From Cyanodermella asteris (Eukaryota; Ascomycota; Lecanoromycetes; Ostropales; Stictidaceae): DNA of 64,000 nt. Positions within the stretch are counted from its first letter, which is position 1; each line of letters starts with the position of its first letter. Below, piece by piece: positions 54,318 through 64,000 of the stretch. The stretch is taken from contig UYJD01000002.1 of NCBI GenBank assembly GCA_900618795.1, forward strand, positions 1,045,150 through 1,109,149, given 5' to 3'. A model generated the notes under the pieces. That model saw nothing but the letters and a program-made list of their open reading frames with translations, did no database searches and had not been told where the DNA came from. The translations under genes and the position numbers were made by a program.

Positions 54318-55951
54318 TTACAACCTTGCCACATACCTCTCATCCATCAAAACTCTCCTATCCTGCGCCTCCCTCATCCGCCTCGCCACAACCTCGTCCG
54401 GCAACTCCGGCAACAGCTCCGCAACTGGCAACGCCTTCTTCTGCAACGTCTTCGCCTGCACCCACTCCCCTTCGGTCTCAAACTTGGGCGGCTCCTCGAC
54501 CATGCGCCTCGCAGCACTAGCCCACCTCCGCATCGCCATCTGCGCCCCCGGCATATACAAAAAGATGGCGGGGAAGACATGCGGCATGGCTTCGCACTCG
54601 AGAAACTCGACTTTGCCGCCCGCGTTCGCGAGTCGGCGGGCCATGACTTTGCCCTCGTCGGCGAGGCATTCTTCGCCGACGCAGATGAAGGTGGGCGGGG
54701 CGTTGGTCCAGTCTGTGGCTGCGAGCGGGTTGACGAGCGGGTGTGTGAGCATTGCGGTCTCGCAGTAGAGATCTCCCCGAGGGGGGTTTGCGGGCCAGCA
54801 CTCGTCTGGGGCGTAGATTGCGGTTGGGTGGTCGCTCGCGGGCGGTAGGTAGTCGAATTTGAGGTTGTTCTGGATGCTGGGCAAGGACCTCGTCAGGTCT
54901 GTCCAGGGAGACAAGACGGCGACGCCGGCGGGGATGTCGACCTGGACTGGTTTGCCATGGAACTGCACCGTGGGCACGGCGCCGTTGTTGCTTCGGTGAA
55001 GTTGGAGGATGAGTTGGAGGAGAGCGTAGCAGAGGGTGCCGCCTGCGCTGTCGCCAGCGAAGACGATGTTTTTGGCGGCGACGGGGGTGTGCACTGCGCC
55101 GGGTGGCGGGCTGAGGAGGGAGAGGTAGGCGACGAAGACGTCGAGGAGGGCCGCTGGAAATGGATTCTGTGGGGCGAGGCGATAGCGGACGGACATGCAG
55201 CGGCCGCCGCTATGCTTCGCTAGTCTGGAGCAAGTGATTCGGTGAGTGCAGGGGTCGAGAAGATAGAGGGCGCCACCGTGCATGTAGAGAATCGTCACAT
55301 CGTTCTTGGTCGATTGCGTGAGCTTATGGTATTGTTCGTTTTCTGACAGGTCTGGACGAAGTGTCTTCTTGTCGGCATCCCCCCTGAAGCCTGTCCACTC
55401 GACCTCGACAGGCAAAATGTCAGGTCGAGTGTAAGCTTTCTGGTTCTCGTCGGCAGCTAGTGCATGGATAGCATCATCGATATGGTCGACCAAATCCGTC
55501 GTTGCTCCAGTTTGGGGCATCGGTAACGTCTGCTTGGAAATCCAAAGCTGTCCCTTGATGCCCGGATCCATTATGCTCTGCCTCTGCTGCTTCGAAATCG
55601 GCTGCGGTTTCGGGTCGTTCATCATCGATCGAACCACTGATATGATCATGGCAGTCTTGAGATCCCATTTGCCTGACGTCTTGGCCAGGCCGAGCGAGTG
55701 GGCTGTGACATCCGTAATCATGCGCGGCACCTTCGGTGCCAGAAACTTGACCCTATTTCACAGAGTTCTTTGATCAGCTTACGCATCTTCGCACGAGACA
55801 GCATCCCTGCATTGTCCAGGCACCATTGCATGGATTTGATCGGCGTTGACAAGTCGGTTGGGCCCGCCTGTCAGACAAACGGCCTGCAGCACAGGGTACG
55901 ATCAGTGACGTCGTTGACTTACACTGCTAGCGGTTTCGGATTATTCTCCAT
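54318..55951 (-). CDS. Alpha/beta hydrolase, hormone-sensitive-lipase type, 487 aa
   Basis: An esterase or lipase of the HSL group. Two exons: 55951-55923 (29 nt) and 55752-54318, with a 167-bp intron. The splice joins ENNPKPLAV to VKFLAPKVPRMI in frame, replacing the GTG that opens the second open frame. The HGGA oxyanion motif is at about residue 170 (ILYMHGGALYLLD) and the GDSAGG nucleophile elbow at about 243. The acid lies in a GEECLADE segment near 375 and the His in MPHVFP near 404, so the triad appears complete. There is no signal peptide, and the hydrophobic N-terminus may associate with membrane. Fungal relatives act on small esters or lactones; the natural substrate is unknown. Confidence 0.87.
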
Positions 55952-56819
55952 CTCGTCGCTCGTTCTTTCGGGACTTGATTCTGCCTGTACAGCCTGAATG
56001 CAACAGGTGGAAGCGGAGGAGGCGTTTTGTGGGCTTGAGGTCTCGAGGAATCGAAGTGCACTTGGAGCGTAGAGACTTGGATGTGGTGGGTATCTTACTG
56101 GCGGGCGGTAGGTAGCATCGCTGCTGGTTGGTAGACCTGATGGCAGCAGCAATTTTTGGGGCGGTCTGCCTGCCGAGGTCTGGTCATGGCGGTGCCTCAG
56201 GGCCACATGGGAACTGACGCCCGTGCATGCTCCACTTGATTAGGTTCATAGGATCTCCTGCTCATCAAACTCTGGCGCAAATGTGTATTCCCGTAGATCT
56301 GCCTTGATCATGCACAGAACGTGGCCATGCGGCGCAACTCCAGGATCCTGTCTGGAAATGGGTGACAAAGCGCCCTGATTTGAAAAAAGATCAATTTCCT
56401 TCCATAGCTTGTTTCAAATCAACTTGTCTGCTACTACGGTTCACAACGAGTTACCGATGGTTAACGTTAGTGGGGAAACGGCAGCCATCCGCGGGTTCTC
56501 ACATGTCAATCGAAAGCTTAAAGAGATTTTGCGATCAGACAATAATATTCATCGAGTTATAAAACATATAATACATGACATGAAACGTATCGAAGATTGA
56601 TGTGTAGTTGTCGTTGAACTCGAGCATGCCAGTGCTCGTCATCCCGCAAGAACGTCTAGCATCGTTAGCAGGGTGGATTGCGGGTTCGCGCCTCGAAAGA
56701 TGCAGGCCCAGCCAAGGCGTTTCGGAAATGCGTTGCTTTTCCATCAAGAGTCCTGATCATATGAGTCGTAGCAGCGCACCTGCTTGAATTCCGAAGCTTT
56801 GGGAATCAACTCGAACGTC
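55952..56819. other. Intergenic region
   Basis: The promoter of the hydrolase gene and the 3' flank of the next minus-strand gene. No gene is supported. Confidence 0.4.
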
Positions 56820-57682
56820 CTATAGTGTTGTGTACCATGGTGCGGTGACGGTAGTGATATATTCGGCGTTCTGGTCCAGGAAGCTATCGAGATTGTTAGA
56901 TGGCTGCATGACTGACTTGACTGCTGTAACTCACTCATCAAGATGTTGGTCCATGTCGTAGTCGTCCAGCTCACTTGCCATCTCAAGGAGATACAAAGCT
57001 CGTTGATAAAACCGCTCGTTGCTCCGAGGGCTTGTGACGTTCCCGAGATGTATGTAAGCCTCGGCGGCGAGCTCCAAAGTATGACCGGCAAAACCCCCCT
57101 GACTGTGTGATATGGCAAGTGCCCGGTCTAGATGCTCAATTGAAGCCCGAAGCATGTCTCGAGCCTGAACATAATCGGCCGAGTCGACTACCCCAGCGTC
57201 GTCTGCAGCGCCCGTTCTCGCGCGTAAGGTGTTCGTCGCTCCCGGGTCCTGGGTCTGTGAAGCACTACTGATATCCTCAGCCTCGATCTTGGCTAGACTC
57301 GACTGGGCCTTGAGGAGCCAGGACCTTCCAAGAGCTTTCAAATGGTCAGCACACCTCCTCTTTAATCAACGTCCGAAATCACCTTACCTAGATGGCTCTC
57401 TATGTTGTTCTTGCAGTTTTGCAAGATGCAAGCATGCTGTCGCTCCACCCACTCCGCCAAAGACGTGTCATATCCCGTGTCCGGATGTATGTAGGCAAGA
57501 CGCTGTATCGAAGCAAGAAGTTGGTGGAACGCTGGCGTCCCGAGCTTTTGTATCCGTGAAGAATCTTCATTGATGTAGCTGACCACCGCTCGAGCGGCTC
57601 CGAGCGGGCCCTGATAGTTGGATGCTCGCAGTTGAGCATCTGCAAAGTCTACTGACAACAGAGCAGAAATTTGCTTCTCCAT
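56820..57682 (-). CDS. Hypothetical helical protein, 252 aa, three exons
   Basis: I do not recognise this protein. Three exons on the minus strand, 57682-57388, 57334-56935 and 56883-56820 (introns 53 and 51 bp), join in phase and end at TAG 56820. It is soluble, with no signal peptide, and nearly all helical. Paired helices such as FHQLLASIQRLAYIH, ARDMLRASIEHLDRALAI and GHTLELAAEAYIHLGN suggest a TPR-like or similar solenoid in the second half. A linker around 130-155 is rich in Ala, Asp and Thr. The last exon is short and predicted from the splice signals only, so the C-terminus is the least certain part. No neighbour points to a role. Confidence 0.6.
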
Positions 57683-58898
57683 GATGAAAGCAGATCTATG
57701 TCAATACAAGAGAGAAGACGATGACTGTGACGGTGATAAATATGGGTGATAGAACAGAAATCATCAAAGACAAGGTCCAGGCAGCTTTCCAACTATTCTT
57801 ATGCGGGCAAGCCGGACAATATCAGACAAACTTGAACCGATTTGAAGTGGAACTCGTGTATGATCTGACAGGACTCATAGCTGAGCGAGAGACAAGACAA
57901 GCTTATGCAAGACTAAAAAAAAAACGACAAGAAACACATGGAGTAATGAAGAGAATGAGAAGGTGGTCAGGGAGCGGACCTTGGCAGCGTCGTTCGCCGC
58001 AGATGGCTCGGATGGCTCGGCAGCAAGCTGGCGCCAGGCCCAGCTAGGGAGGGTCCATGCGCGGGAGGTGATGATGTTGTGTCCTGAAAATCAAGGTAAA
58101 GCTGGTGGTGCTAGCGGAGGAGGAGCGAACGTAAGTATGACCAAGCACCGCGAAACTCGTGTGCTCACGTGGGAATGAGCCTCTCATATTACGTAGGAGA
58201 GGCATGGACAGCGAACGACGGGTCCGGGAGTGTCTGCAACGGCGGCTGGAGGTGATGCCGTCGGGTATAGTCCAGGTACCGCGACTGAAGATTTGGACAG
58301 AGAACGTGGAGGCTCTTGAGTCAGTCGCAAATGGCCGTATTACCGTCTTACGCGGACTACCACGGTGACTGTCAGCAGAAGAGCGACCTGGAGCGACTTT
58401 GCGCTATCAGAGTCTCGATCCATGCAATTCGAGCAGGCAACGTGCCAGGGCGGTATCGAGAGGAGACGAGACGAGACGGGACGAGGTATGAGCCGCTCCA
58501 GACTGTCATTTGGGAGCTCCTCAAATGAGAGGCAGAGAAGCTTGTGAGAAGCGAGAAGAGATGACGGATGATACATGACAGATGACAGATGACAGCGTGG
58601 ACAGCGGACTCAACTCCGGCGCGCTGCAGCTGAACGTCAGGGCGCAGAAGCCCCAAGACCCCGTATTCAGCTGTTCTCGTGCCAACCATCGTTCGTCCGC
58701 TCCCCAACATCCACAAACCGCATCACACCACCACCAACATCACCAACATCACCACCACTCCTCGCGCAGCCGTCATTCCCTTCGTGCCTAAGCCCTGCTG
58801 TCACCGGCCCAGGCTCGGATGCCCTCAGCCTTGTATTTCCAAGCAGGTCCGCTCGCTGTTCGCGCCATGCCTGGTCTGCGATAGCCGACCCAGTCGCA
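57683..58898. other. Divergent intergenic region with simple repeats
   Basis: No supported gene. It holds three short simple-sequence tracts: GAGAC-type (about 58460-58485), ATGACAG-type (about 58570-58595) and a CACCAA/CATCAC tract (about 58722-58760). The last of these sits near the vezatin-like gene's start and may be transcribed. Confidence 0.4.
58722..58760 (+). repeat. CACCAA/CATCAC simple repeat
   Basis: A short tract of alternating ACCA and ATCACC units about 140 bp before the start codon of the vezatin-like gene, probably in its 5' leader. Confidence 0.6.
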
Positions 58899-60793
58899 AT
58901 GGAGAGCGTCGTCTACGAGGACTCTCCACTCGCCGACTACCTCGAAGGTTCGTGAGGACATAATACCGGCCTCGCCGCCGTTGACTTACATCTCGCACAG
59001 GCCGCGGCGAAGCACTCGCTGTCGACACCGAGCTCGAGCCCGAGACAGATCCAGCCGCGTCCACTTATGCGTCCAATCCCACCTTTGCCCCCTCCACAGC
59101 GTCCACGGCCTATGCAAGATATCGCAAGCGAATACCCTCGGCTCTGAGGCTGCATGTCCGATCCACCTCAGCATCGATCTCGCGGTTCCAACATGCGTGT
59201 ACTGGCGTTGTCCGTGGCCGCCTTGGCCAGAATGAGAATGCGGCATTTCTGGACAGGTTTCGCTACAACATCGTCGCGTCTGATCTCTTGAGCGAACATC
59301 ACCAAGGCTACCCGAAGCAGAGCGACGCGACCGCCAACAGAGATTCCGTTGGCGATGAGGTTGTGAGGCCGGTATTTTCAGCAAATGGTGTCATTGGCAT
59401 TGCAGTGGCTTCATTTGTGCTCGTGGCCTCCATTGCGTGGGCTCGAAGCTATTCTGGGCGGTCGAATTTGCTGCTAGCTACTCTATTGGTTGTCTTCGTC
59501 TCAATAGGTGGCGCCGCCTCGTACTCCTTCGTACGGAGGAAGTGGCTACAGCATTTACGTGCGCAAGCGGCGCTTCATCTGAACACTCTAGTCTCCAATG
59601 CTCGAGCATTTGATGCTGCTCTCTCGGCGACGATTACCATCATTCAGGAGGTCGAGCTTGTCGCGCGCGGCTACAGAATCAGCGCACCACTCGCGCCAGT
59701 CTCGCGAATGGACGATCAGGGCCAGCAAAGACGTTGCGCCAGGCTGAGAACGGCGTCTCGGAAGGCTATCGATGATCTGTTGCAGCCGCTGGCTCAGGCT
59801 GCTTCCAAGCTCAATAAATTGGCTGTACAGGCAGATTTGGAAAGATATCACGACATATATGAAATTACTCGCACTAATATTGACGAAATTGAGCAGCTGG
59901 GTTATTCTGGGATAACCCAGGAGGATGATAATGAAAGTTTGAAAGCGTTGAAGCAAGAACTTCAGCAACTTTTTCTGGCACGCAAGCTCTTACTGTGCGA
60001 CCTGCTTGCGCTCGACGCGGATGGAACTCAGGCTGATACCCCTCGTTGGGCAGTGGTTGCTCACACGCTACAAGATCTGTCATTGAGATACGGTCGATCT
60101 GCTGTTTCCCTGGATGAACTGCTTTCCGACGAAGAGCGCTTTGCCGTTCCGGCCACACCGAGATTACCTTTGAGTCCGAGTAGGGAGAAAGCGAGGGCGC
60201 AAATACGAAAGCTTGGCGGCTTGTCGTCGGGGATACGTGGTCTTCAGGCGAAGATGCATATACTGAGAGAAGAGGCCGACCGACATTTGGATGGCGCCGA
60301 AGATACTGGGGATCTCGGTGCAACATTGATGAGCCAGTACGATGCCATTGGGCTGGACCTCAAGGCCCTGTTGCAAGAATGGGAAGAAGGGAAAGCTTCT
60401 CTGTCTCAATCAAACAACAAACGCCAGTCCATGTCTTCTGCGGGACTGCTCTCTCCACGAGCTCAGACCCCAACGAGTTGGGGGGGCACTACAGCTAATG
60501 GCGGTAGCCCTTCTGACGCATTCAGAGCCCTCAATGGCGAGACACTCTCTCCCCGTTTAGACGCCACAAGCTCCGACGAGGAGGTTTTCGAAGCAATTGC
60601 CATGCCTCGACAACGAGCCGCAAACACTCTTACGCGCGAGGAACGCATTGCGAGGATGAAAGAGGATCGGGTTCAACGAGAAAAGGCTCGTGAGAGCAGT
60701 CAGGCAAGCACGAACATGCTTCGTGAGCTGGAGACGGTCCTGAAATATAAGCCCCAGGCAAGCAAGGCCTCACGCCGAGTGACTGTCATGTGA
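58899..60793 (+). CDS. Vezatin-like membrane protein (myosin-binding domain), 613 aa
   Basis: Two exons: 58899-58947 (49 nt) and 59001-60793, with a 53-bp intron. The splice joins LADYLEG to RGEALAVD. The N-terminal 160 residues are soluble and rich in Ser and Thr. Two closely spaced membrane segments follow (about 166-182, IGIAVASFVLVASIAWA, and about 193-213, LLATLLVVFVSIGGAASYSFV). A long helical, coiled-coil-prone region comes next (215-480) and the tail is Ser- and Arg-rich. This layout, two transmembrane segments then a helical domain, is that of the vezatin/Inp2 group, whose helical part binds myosin V or VII. By analogy it could tether an organelle such as the peroxisome to a myosin. 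The assignment rests on layout and family recognition rather than a catalytic motif. Confidence 0.72.
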
Positions 60794-61598
60794 CCCGTTC
60801 TGGTCATGGTGTTCTGCGATGGGATTTGGACATTTACAGGCGTTCAAGCATGGATATACCCAGGGGTGATTGTGCCGACCTGCCTGCTTTGACCTGACAT
60901 GTATGACTTGACATCTTTTGGTCTACGAGATGTACGTAGCACGAGCGCGGCTGCGCGATTGGCAAAGGTGCCGTGATTTGGACACACTGGCAGCCTTGAT
61001 GTATCTTACTATTTCAGAATGAGGCGCAGATGCCTCGGATTCCTCCACGCGAACTGTTCTTGCAACATCCATGACGTGATCACCGTCCCGAGAGACCAGC
61101 GCTGTCAATGCTTGCAGAATACCTACCGAGTGACTCGGTTTGCGCTTTGGAAAGTCTGGTCCACAACGCCTCGCGAACGTGGACCATTGCCCGCAGACGA
61201 GGATGTTTGGATGGTAAGATGGATCCACTGCAGCAGCTCGATCGACAGATCATGTCGTCACCGTCATTTTCTGCTTGGCTCGTCAGCGACAACACCTCGT
61301 CTTGCGGCGGAGCAGCACCATCCGCCATCGACGCATCATTCCATGCCCATACGATCAGCTTTGCCGTGTCGCTGCCATAGGATTTACGGCCGCAGGGCAG
61401 AGTATACGATATTGTCGTCGTTGATGCTCGCTGCTGCGTAACGACCAAGACCCCGACGCGCCGTCCGGCGAGACATTTAGAGTTTGGTACTGCTTGTTCA
61501 TGCACTTCTTTAACTTGACCCCGTCCCCGAGTCTTGTCCGCGAACATTTGTCATAACTCCTCACTGGCGCTGGCAGATCCGCGTACACCACCGCCAAG
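60794..61598. other. Intergenic region
   Basis: The 3' flank of the vezatin-like gene and the promoter of the DUF1295 gene. An open frame on the minus strand (61080-61547) has no recognisable motif. Confidence 0.4.
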
Positions 61599-62603
61599 AT
61601 GCCTCACCAGGTTCTTGACCGATACGACCTTGCCCTCACCCTCCTCGTGACGGTAGGCTACCAACTCGTTGCCTTCGCCATCGCCTTCACCCTCAAATTC
61701 GACAAGCTCACCGATTTCGCGGGCGCCACGAACTTCATCTTCCTCGCCCTCCTCACTCTGCTCCTCCCCTTACCCCAGGAGCACCCCAATGCCCGTTCAA
61801 TAGTCGCTTCTGCCCTGCTCGCAGTATGGGCCCTGCGACTCGGTCTGTTCCTCCTCTACCGCATACTTCAGACTGGACGCGACACACGCTTCGATGACAA
61901 GCGGGACAAGTTCTTCCCCTTCCTCGGCTTCTTCGTCTTCCAAATGCTCTGGGTCTGGGCGGTCAGTTTCCCGGTCACGATCCTGAATAGCCCGGCTGCT
62001 AGGCGCGGGAACAACCTCGAGCCGTTTGGAAGCGGACGTGACATTGCAGGAATCGTCCTCTGGGCTGTTGGAATCGTTCTCGAGACATGGGCGGACTTGG
62101 TACGCATGCGCTGGAGGAGTACTCGCGATGAGACTGGAAAGGCCATCTGCGACTTGGGTCCGTGGAAGTGGAGCAGACACCCCAACTACTTTGGCGAGAT
62201 CCTGATCCAGTTTGGAATCTTCATGATCGCGGTGTCGCCAGCGGCGAACGGATACGTGCACGGTGGTGGATACAAGGCGCTCTACGCGTCGATTCTCGGG
62301 CCCTTCTTCCTTACGATTCTCCTGTTATTTGTCTCCGGGTTGCCTTTGCAGGAGAGACCGACTGCGAAGAAGCAGTACGAGAAAGGCGACAACTGGCCGC
62401 AGTATCAGGAGTACCTGAGGAAGACGAGCATATTGCTGCCTTTGCCGCCGCAGGTTTATGCTCCGATCCCAGTGTTTTTGAAGAGGACAATCTTGCTTGA
62501 ATTGCCGATATATGTCTTCGACCCAGCCAAGCATGCGGACAATAACAAGCACGGTGATGAAGAAAATGGCTTACGCCAAGAGAATGGCCAGGAGAATCAT
62601 TGA
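61599..62603 (+). CDS. DUF1295 family multi-pass membrane protein (steroid-reductase-like), 334 aa
   Basis: A single-exon integral-membrane protein, probably of the ER, from the family that also covers the C-terminal domain of 5-alpha-steroid reductases. About six to seven hydrophobic segments are visible, for example 12-34, 40-62, 66-88, 107-130 and 200-225. The conserved block RMRWRSTRDETGKAICDLG is followed by WKWSRHPNYFGEILIQFGIF, whose R-H-P-N-Y-F-G-E core is the family signature and is thought to bind NADPH. A late segment (about 224-250) is hydrophobic and is followed by a charged tail. ATG 61599 follows a short leader and gives a normal N-terminus. The substrate is unknown; a sterol-like or long-chain enone is only an inference. 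Confidence 0.88.
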   Translation: MPHQVLDRYDLALTLLVTVGYQLVAFAIAFTLKFDKLTDFAGATNFIFLALLTLLLPLPQEHPNARSIVASALLAVWALRLGLFLLYRILQTGRDTRFDDKRDKFFPFLGFFVFQMLWVWAVSFPVTILNSPAARRGNNLEPFGSGRDIAGIVLWAVGIVLETWADLVRMRWRSTRDETGKAICDLGPWKWSRHPNYFGEILIQFGIFMIAVSPAANGYVHGGGYKALYASILGPFFLTILLLFVSGLPLQERPTAKKQYEKGDNWPQYQEYLRKTSILLPLPPQVYAPIPVFLKRTILLELPIYVFDPAKHADNNKHGDEENGLRQENGQENH

Positions 62604-63409
62604 GAAGCATGCTCATTCTATGAATACTCAGCATAGTGCCTCTCATTTAGTGGATAATATCGGTAATGGATTATGATATGACAAAATTTTTAACGGTTTC
62701 ACCGGCAAGGTGATCGCACAGAGAAGAAGATCCATTCTGATGAAGGTGATGTATGCCCGAGCTTGGGCCAGCGAATGACCATCGATGCCTGGATAAGATC
62801 GTAATGTGGGAAATTTTGAAACGTGACTCGCGTGACTCAAGGATCTGCAGGCATGCGGCTCTCATGGATTCAACATCCCTGGCTTGGAGCCTTCAGGCTT
62901 CTGTAAGCTTGATTTGTTTGCGATCAATGATGAATAGATACCAAACAGGTTCTGGTTTTGAATGGTACAAACGTGTTGCGGTACCGATCCTGTTGCGAGG
63001 TGAAGCTGCGAGTTTAGAGTTGGACAAGATTCGCAGGCAAGAAGCTCCAGTCGTGTGCTCGCATACGGCCGCATTTGGCCGCGCCTTATCGACCGCCACG
63101 CTTTAAACTCCACGCACCTTGTTTTGCTTCTACCAAATAACTCAGCTGTCGCACGAGCAGTTTGCTTGCATATCTGGATCCGTTTGGCATTCTGTCGCTC
63201 ACTCAGACCTGACATAGCCGGCCGTATGACAGCTTGATAGGACTAGTTGACTGGGCAGTCGGGCTCATCAATCGCAGTCGTGAACGTTTGTTCTCCCGTA
63301 CAACCAGCTATCACTGCACTCCGCGTCGTTTGCGCCTTTACAAGGATTCCTCTCAGCCTTCGTCGCTCTCGTCATCCCTACACCTACCTTATCGAGCATA
63401 CAATCAGCT
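62604..63409. other. Intergenic region upstream of TFIIS
   Basis: No supported gene; the open frame at 62753-63106 is unrecognisable. The last 150 bases are C/T-rich and fit the promoter and leader of the TFIIS gene. Confidence 0.4.
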
Positions 63410-64000
63410 ATGGACGCCCGACAGATTGAAGAGAAGTCCAAGGCGCTTCGAAAAGCCGACGAAGTTGGCGCAGAAGCCAGCGTTTTGCTCGACCTGCTCA
63501 ACGACCTGAAGAAGGGCATCAAGGCTTCGGAGAAAACACTGCGCGAAACAAAGATTGGCGTCGTCGTTAACAAGTTCAAGCAGAACAAGAACCCAGAGGT
63601 CGCGCGAGCTGCCAGTGGCCTGGTGCGCAAGTGGCGGGACGAGGTCGAAAAGGAGAAGCAGAACAAAGGCGGCGCAAACGGCAGCAGAAAACCCTCGTCG
63701 CAGGGCGGAGGCACGACACCGCAGTCAGGAACCGCCAGCCCGGCGCCAGCAGCCAAGCCGAAGACGGACAACAGCGTGCCGCCTGACAAGAGGACTTGGA
63801 AGACGGACAAGGTGGACGTGAACCGCACTGGTGGCAAAGGACGGGATGCGTGCATTGGTCTAATCTACGACGGGCTGGTGTATCTATCGACACTTCCTTC
63901 AACCACGGTCTTGCAAGTGGCCATGTCGGTGGAGGAGGCTGCCTACAAAAAGCTCCAGCCTGAGTCGTCGCCTGCCTACAAAGACAAGATGCGAATGCTG
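63410..64000 (+). CDS. DST1: Transcription elongation factor TFIIS, N-terminal part (runs off window)
   Basis: TFIIS rescues backtracked RNA polymerase II by stimulating cleavage of the nascent RNA. The frame opens at ATG 63410 and stays open to the right edge, giving the first 197 residues (yeast Dst1 is 309). Residues 1-80 form the N-terminal LW domain: ARQIEEKSKALRKA, then LLDLLNDLKK and LRETKIGVVVNKFKQ, with a conserved LVRKWRDEVEK end. A linker (about 85-125) is Ser-, Gly- and Pro-rich. The central polymerase-binding domain begins near 130 (RTWKTDKVDVNRTGGKGRDA, then CIGLIYDGL). The catalytic zinc ribbon with its Asp-Glu pair lies beyond the window and is not seen. No intron was noted in the visible part. 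Confidence 0.93.
   Translation, partial: MDARQIEEKSKALRKADEVGAEASVLLDLLNDLKKGIKASEKTLRETKIGVVVNKFKQNKNPEVARAASGLVRKWRDEVEKEKQNKGGANGSRKPSSQGGGTTPQSGTASPAPAAKPKTDNSVPPDKRTWKTDKVDVNRTGGKGRDACIGLIYDGLVYLSTLPSTTVLQVAMSVEEAAYKKLQPESSPAYKDKMRML

Noticed and set aside
52191-57682. Possible biosynthetic cluster (unknown, hydrolase, unknown)
   Set aside because: There is no backbone synthase, transporter or cluster regulator, and the neighbours are unrelated.

Overview
The window is nuclear DNA from a filamentous ascomycete (Pezizomycotina). The evidence is intron-poor genes interrupted by short introns (mostly 49-62 bp, GT...AG), pyrimidine-rich leaders, moderately GC-rich sequence, and families specific to filamentous fungi such as DUF2457, ChAPs and the Hir3-type subunit. 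A Dothideomycete is my best guess but I cannot prove it from sequence alone. Genes are dense on both strands, with no operons and no rRNA or tRNA gene that I could find. A 25-base assembly gap lies at 3145-3169.

Layout. 1-8.1 kb: a C2H2 zinc-finger factor (+), the PP1 catalytic subunit (+, four exons) and the large primase subunit PRI2 (-, three exons). 9.4-10.1 kb: a small cysteine-rich secreted protein (+, three exons). 11-13.3 kb: an STK11IP-like leucine-rich-repeat protein (-). 16.2-18.4 kb: a membrane-anchored patatin-type lipase (+). 19.4-21.1 kb: a class I methyltransferase (+), convergent with a tiny five-exon LYR-motif gene (-) matching ETFRF1/LYRM5, pieced together from exons of 13 to 125 nt. 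21.1-25.4 kb: a gene-poor stretch. 25.4-27.7 kb: a DUF2457 protein (+). 29.0-29.8 kb: SAR1 (+, four exons). 30.4-32.8 kb: a ChAPs exomer protein (-, four exons). 33.4-39.3 kb: the HIR-complex subunit Hir3 (+, about 1981 aa). 40.9-44.5 kb: a tail-anchored Baeyer-Villiger monooxygenase and homoserine dehydrogenase. 44.6-46.3 kb: a RING-CH membrane E3 ligase (-). 47.2-50.7 kb: a divergent pair of secreted peptidases (pepsin-type aspartic protease and S10 serine carboxypeptidase). 52.2-57.7 kb: a conserved fungal unknown, an HSL-type hydrolase and a helical unknown. 58.9-62.6 kb: a vezatin-like two-pass membrane protein and a DUF1295 multi-pass reductase. 63.4 kb to the right edge: the first 197 codons of TFIIS.

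Most genes are single-copy housekeeping functions: replication, histone gene control, transcription elongation, COPII and exomer trafficking, threonine/methionine synthesis and mitochondrial electron-transfer-flavoprotein control. They share no pathway. The accessory elements are the secreted cysteine-rich protein, the paired secreted peptidases, the monooxygenase, and two unusual non-coding islands with a roughly 12-bp period (28.1-28.5 kb and 46.66-46.95 kb). The first island is bracketed by inverted repeats and looks like a non-autonomous DNA element. I see no retroelement or virus-derived sequence.
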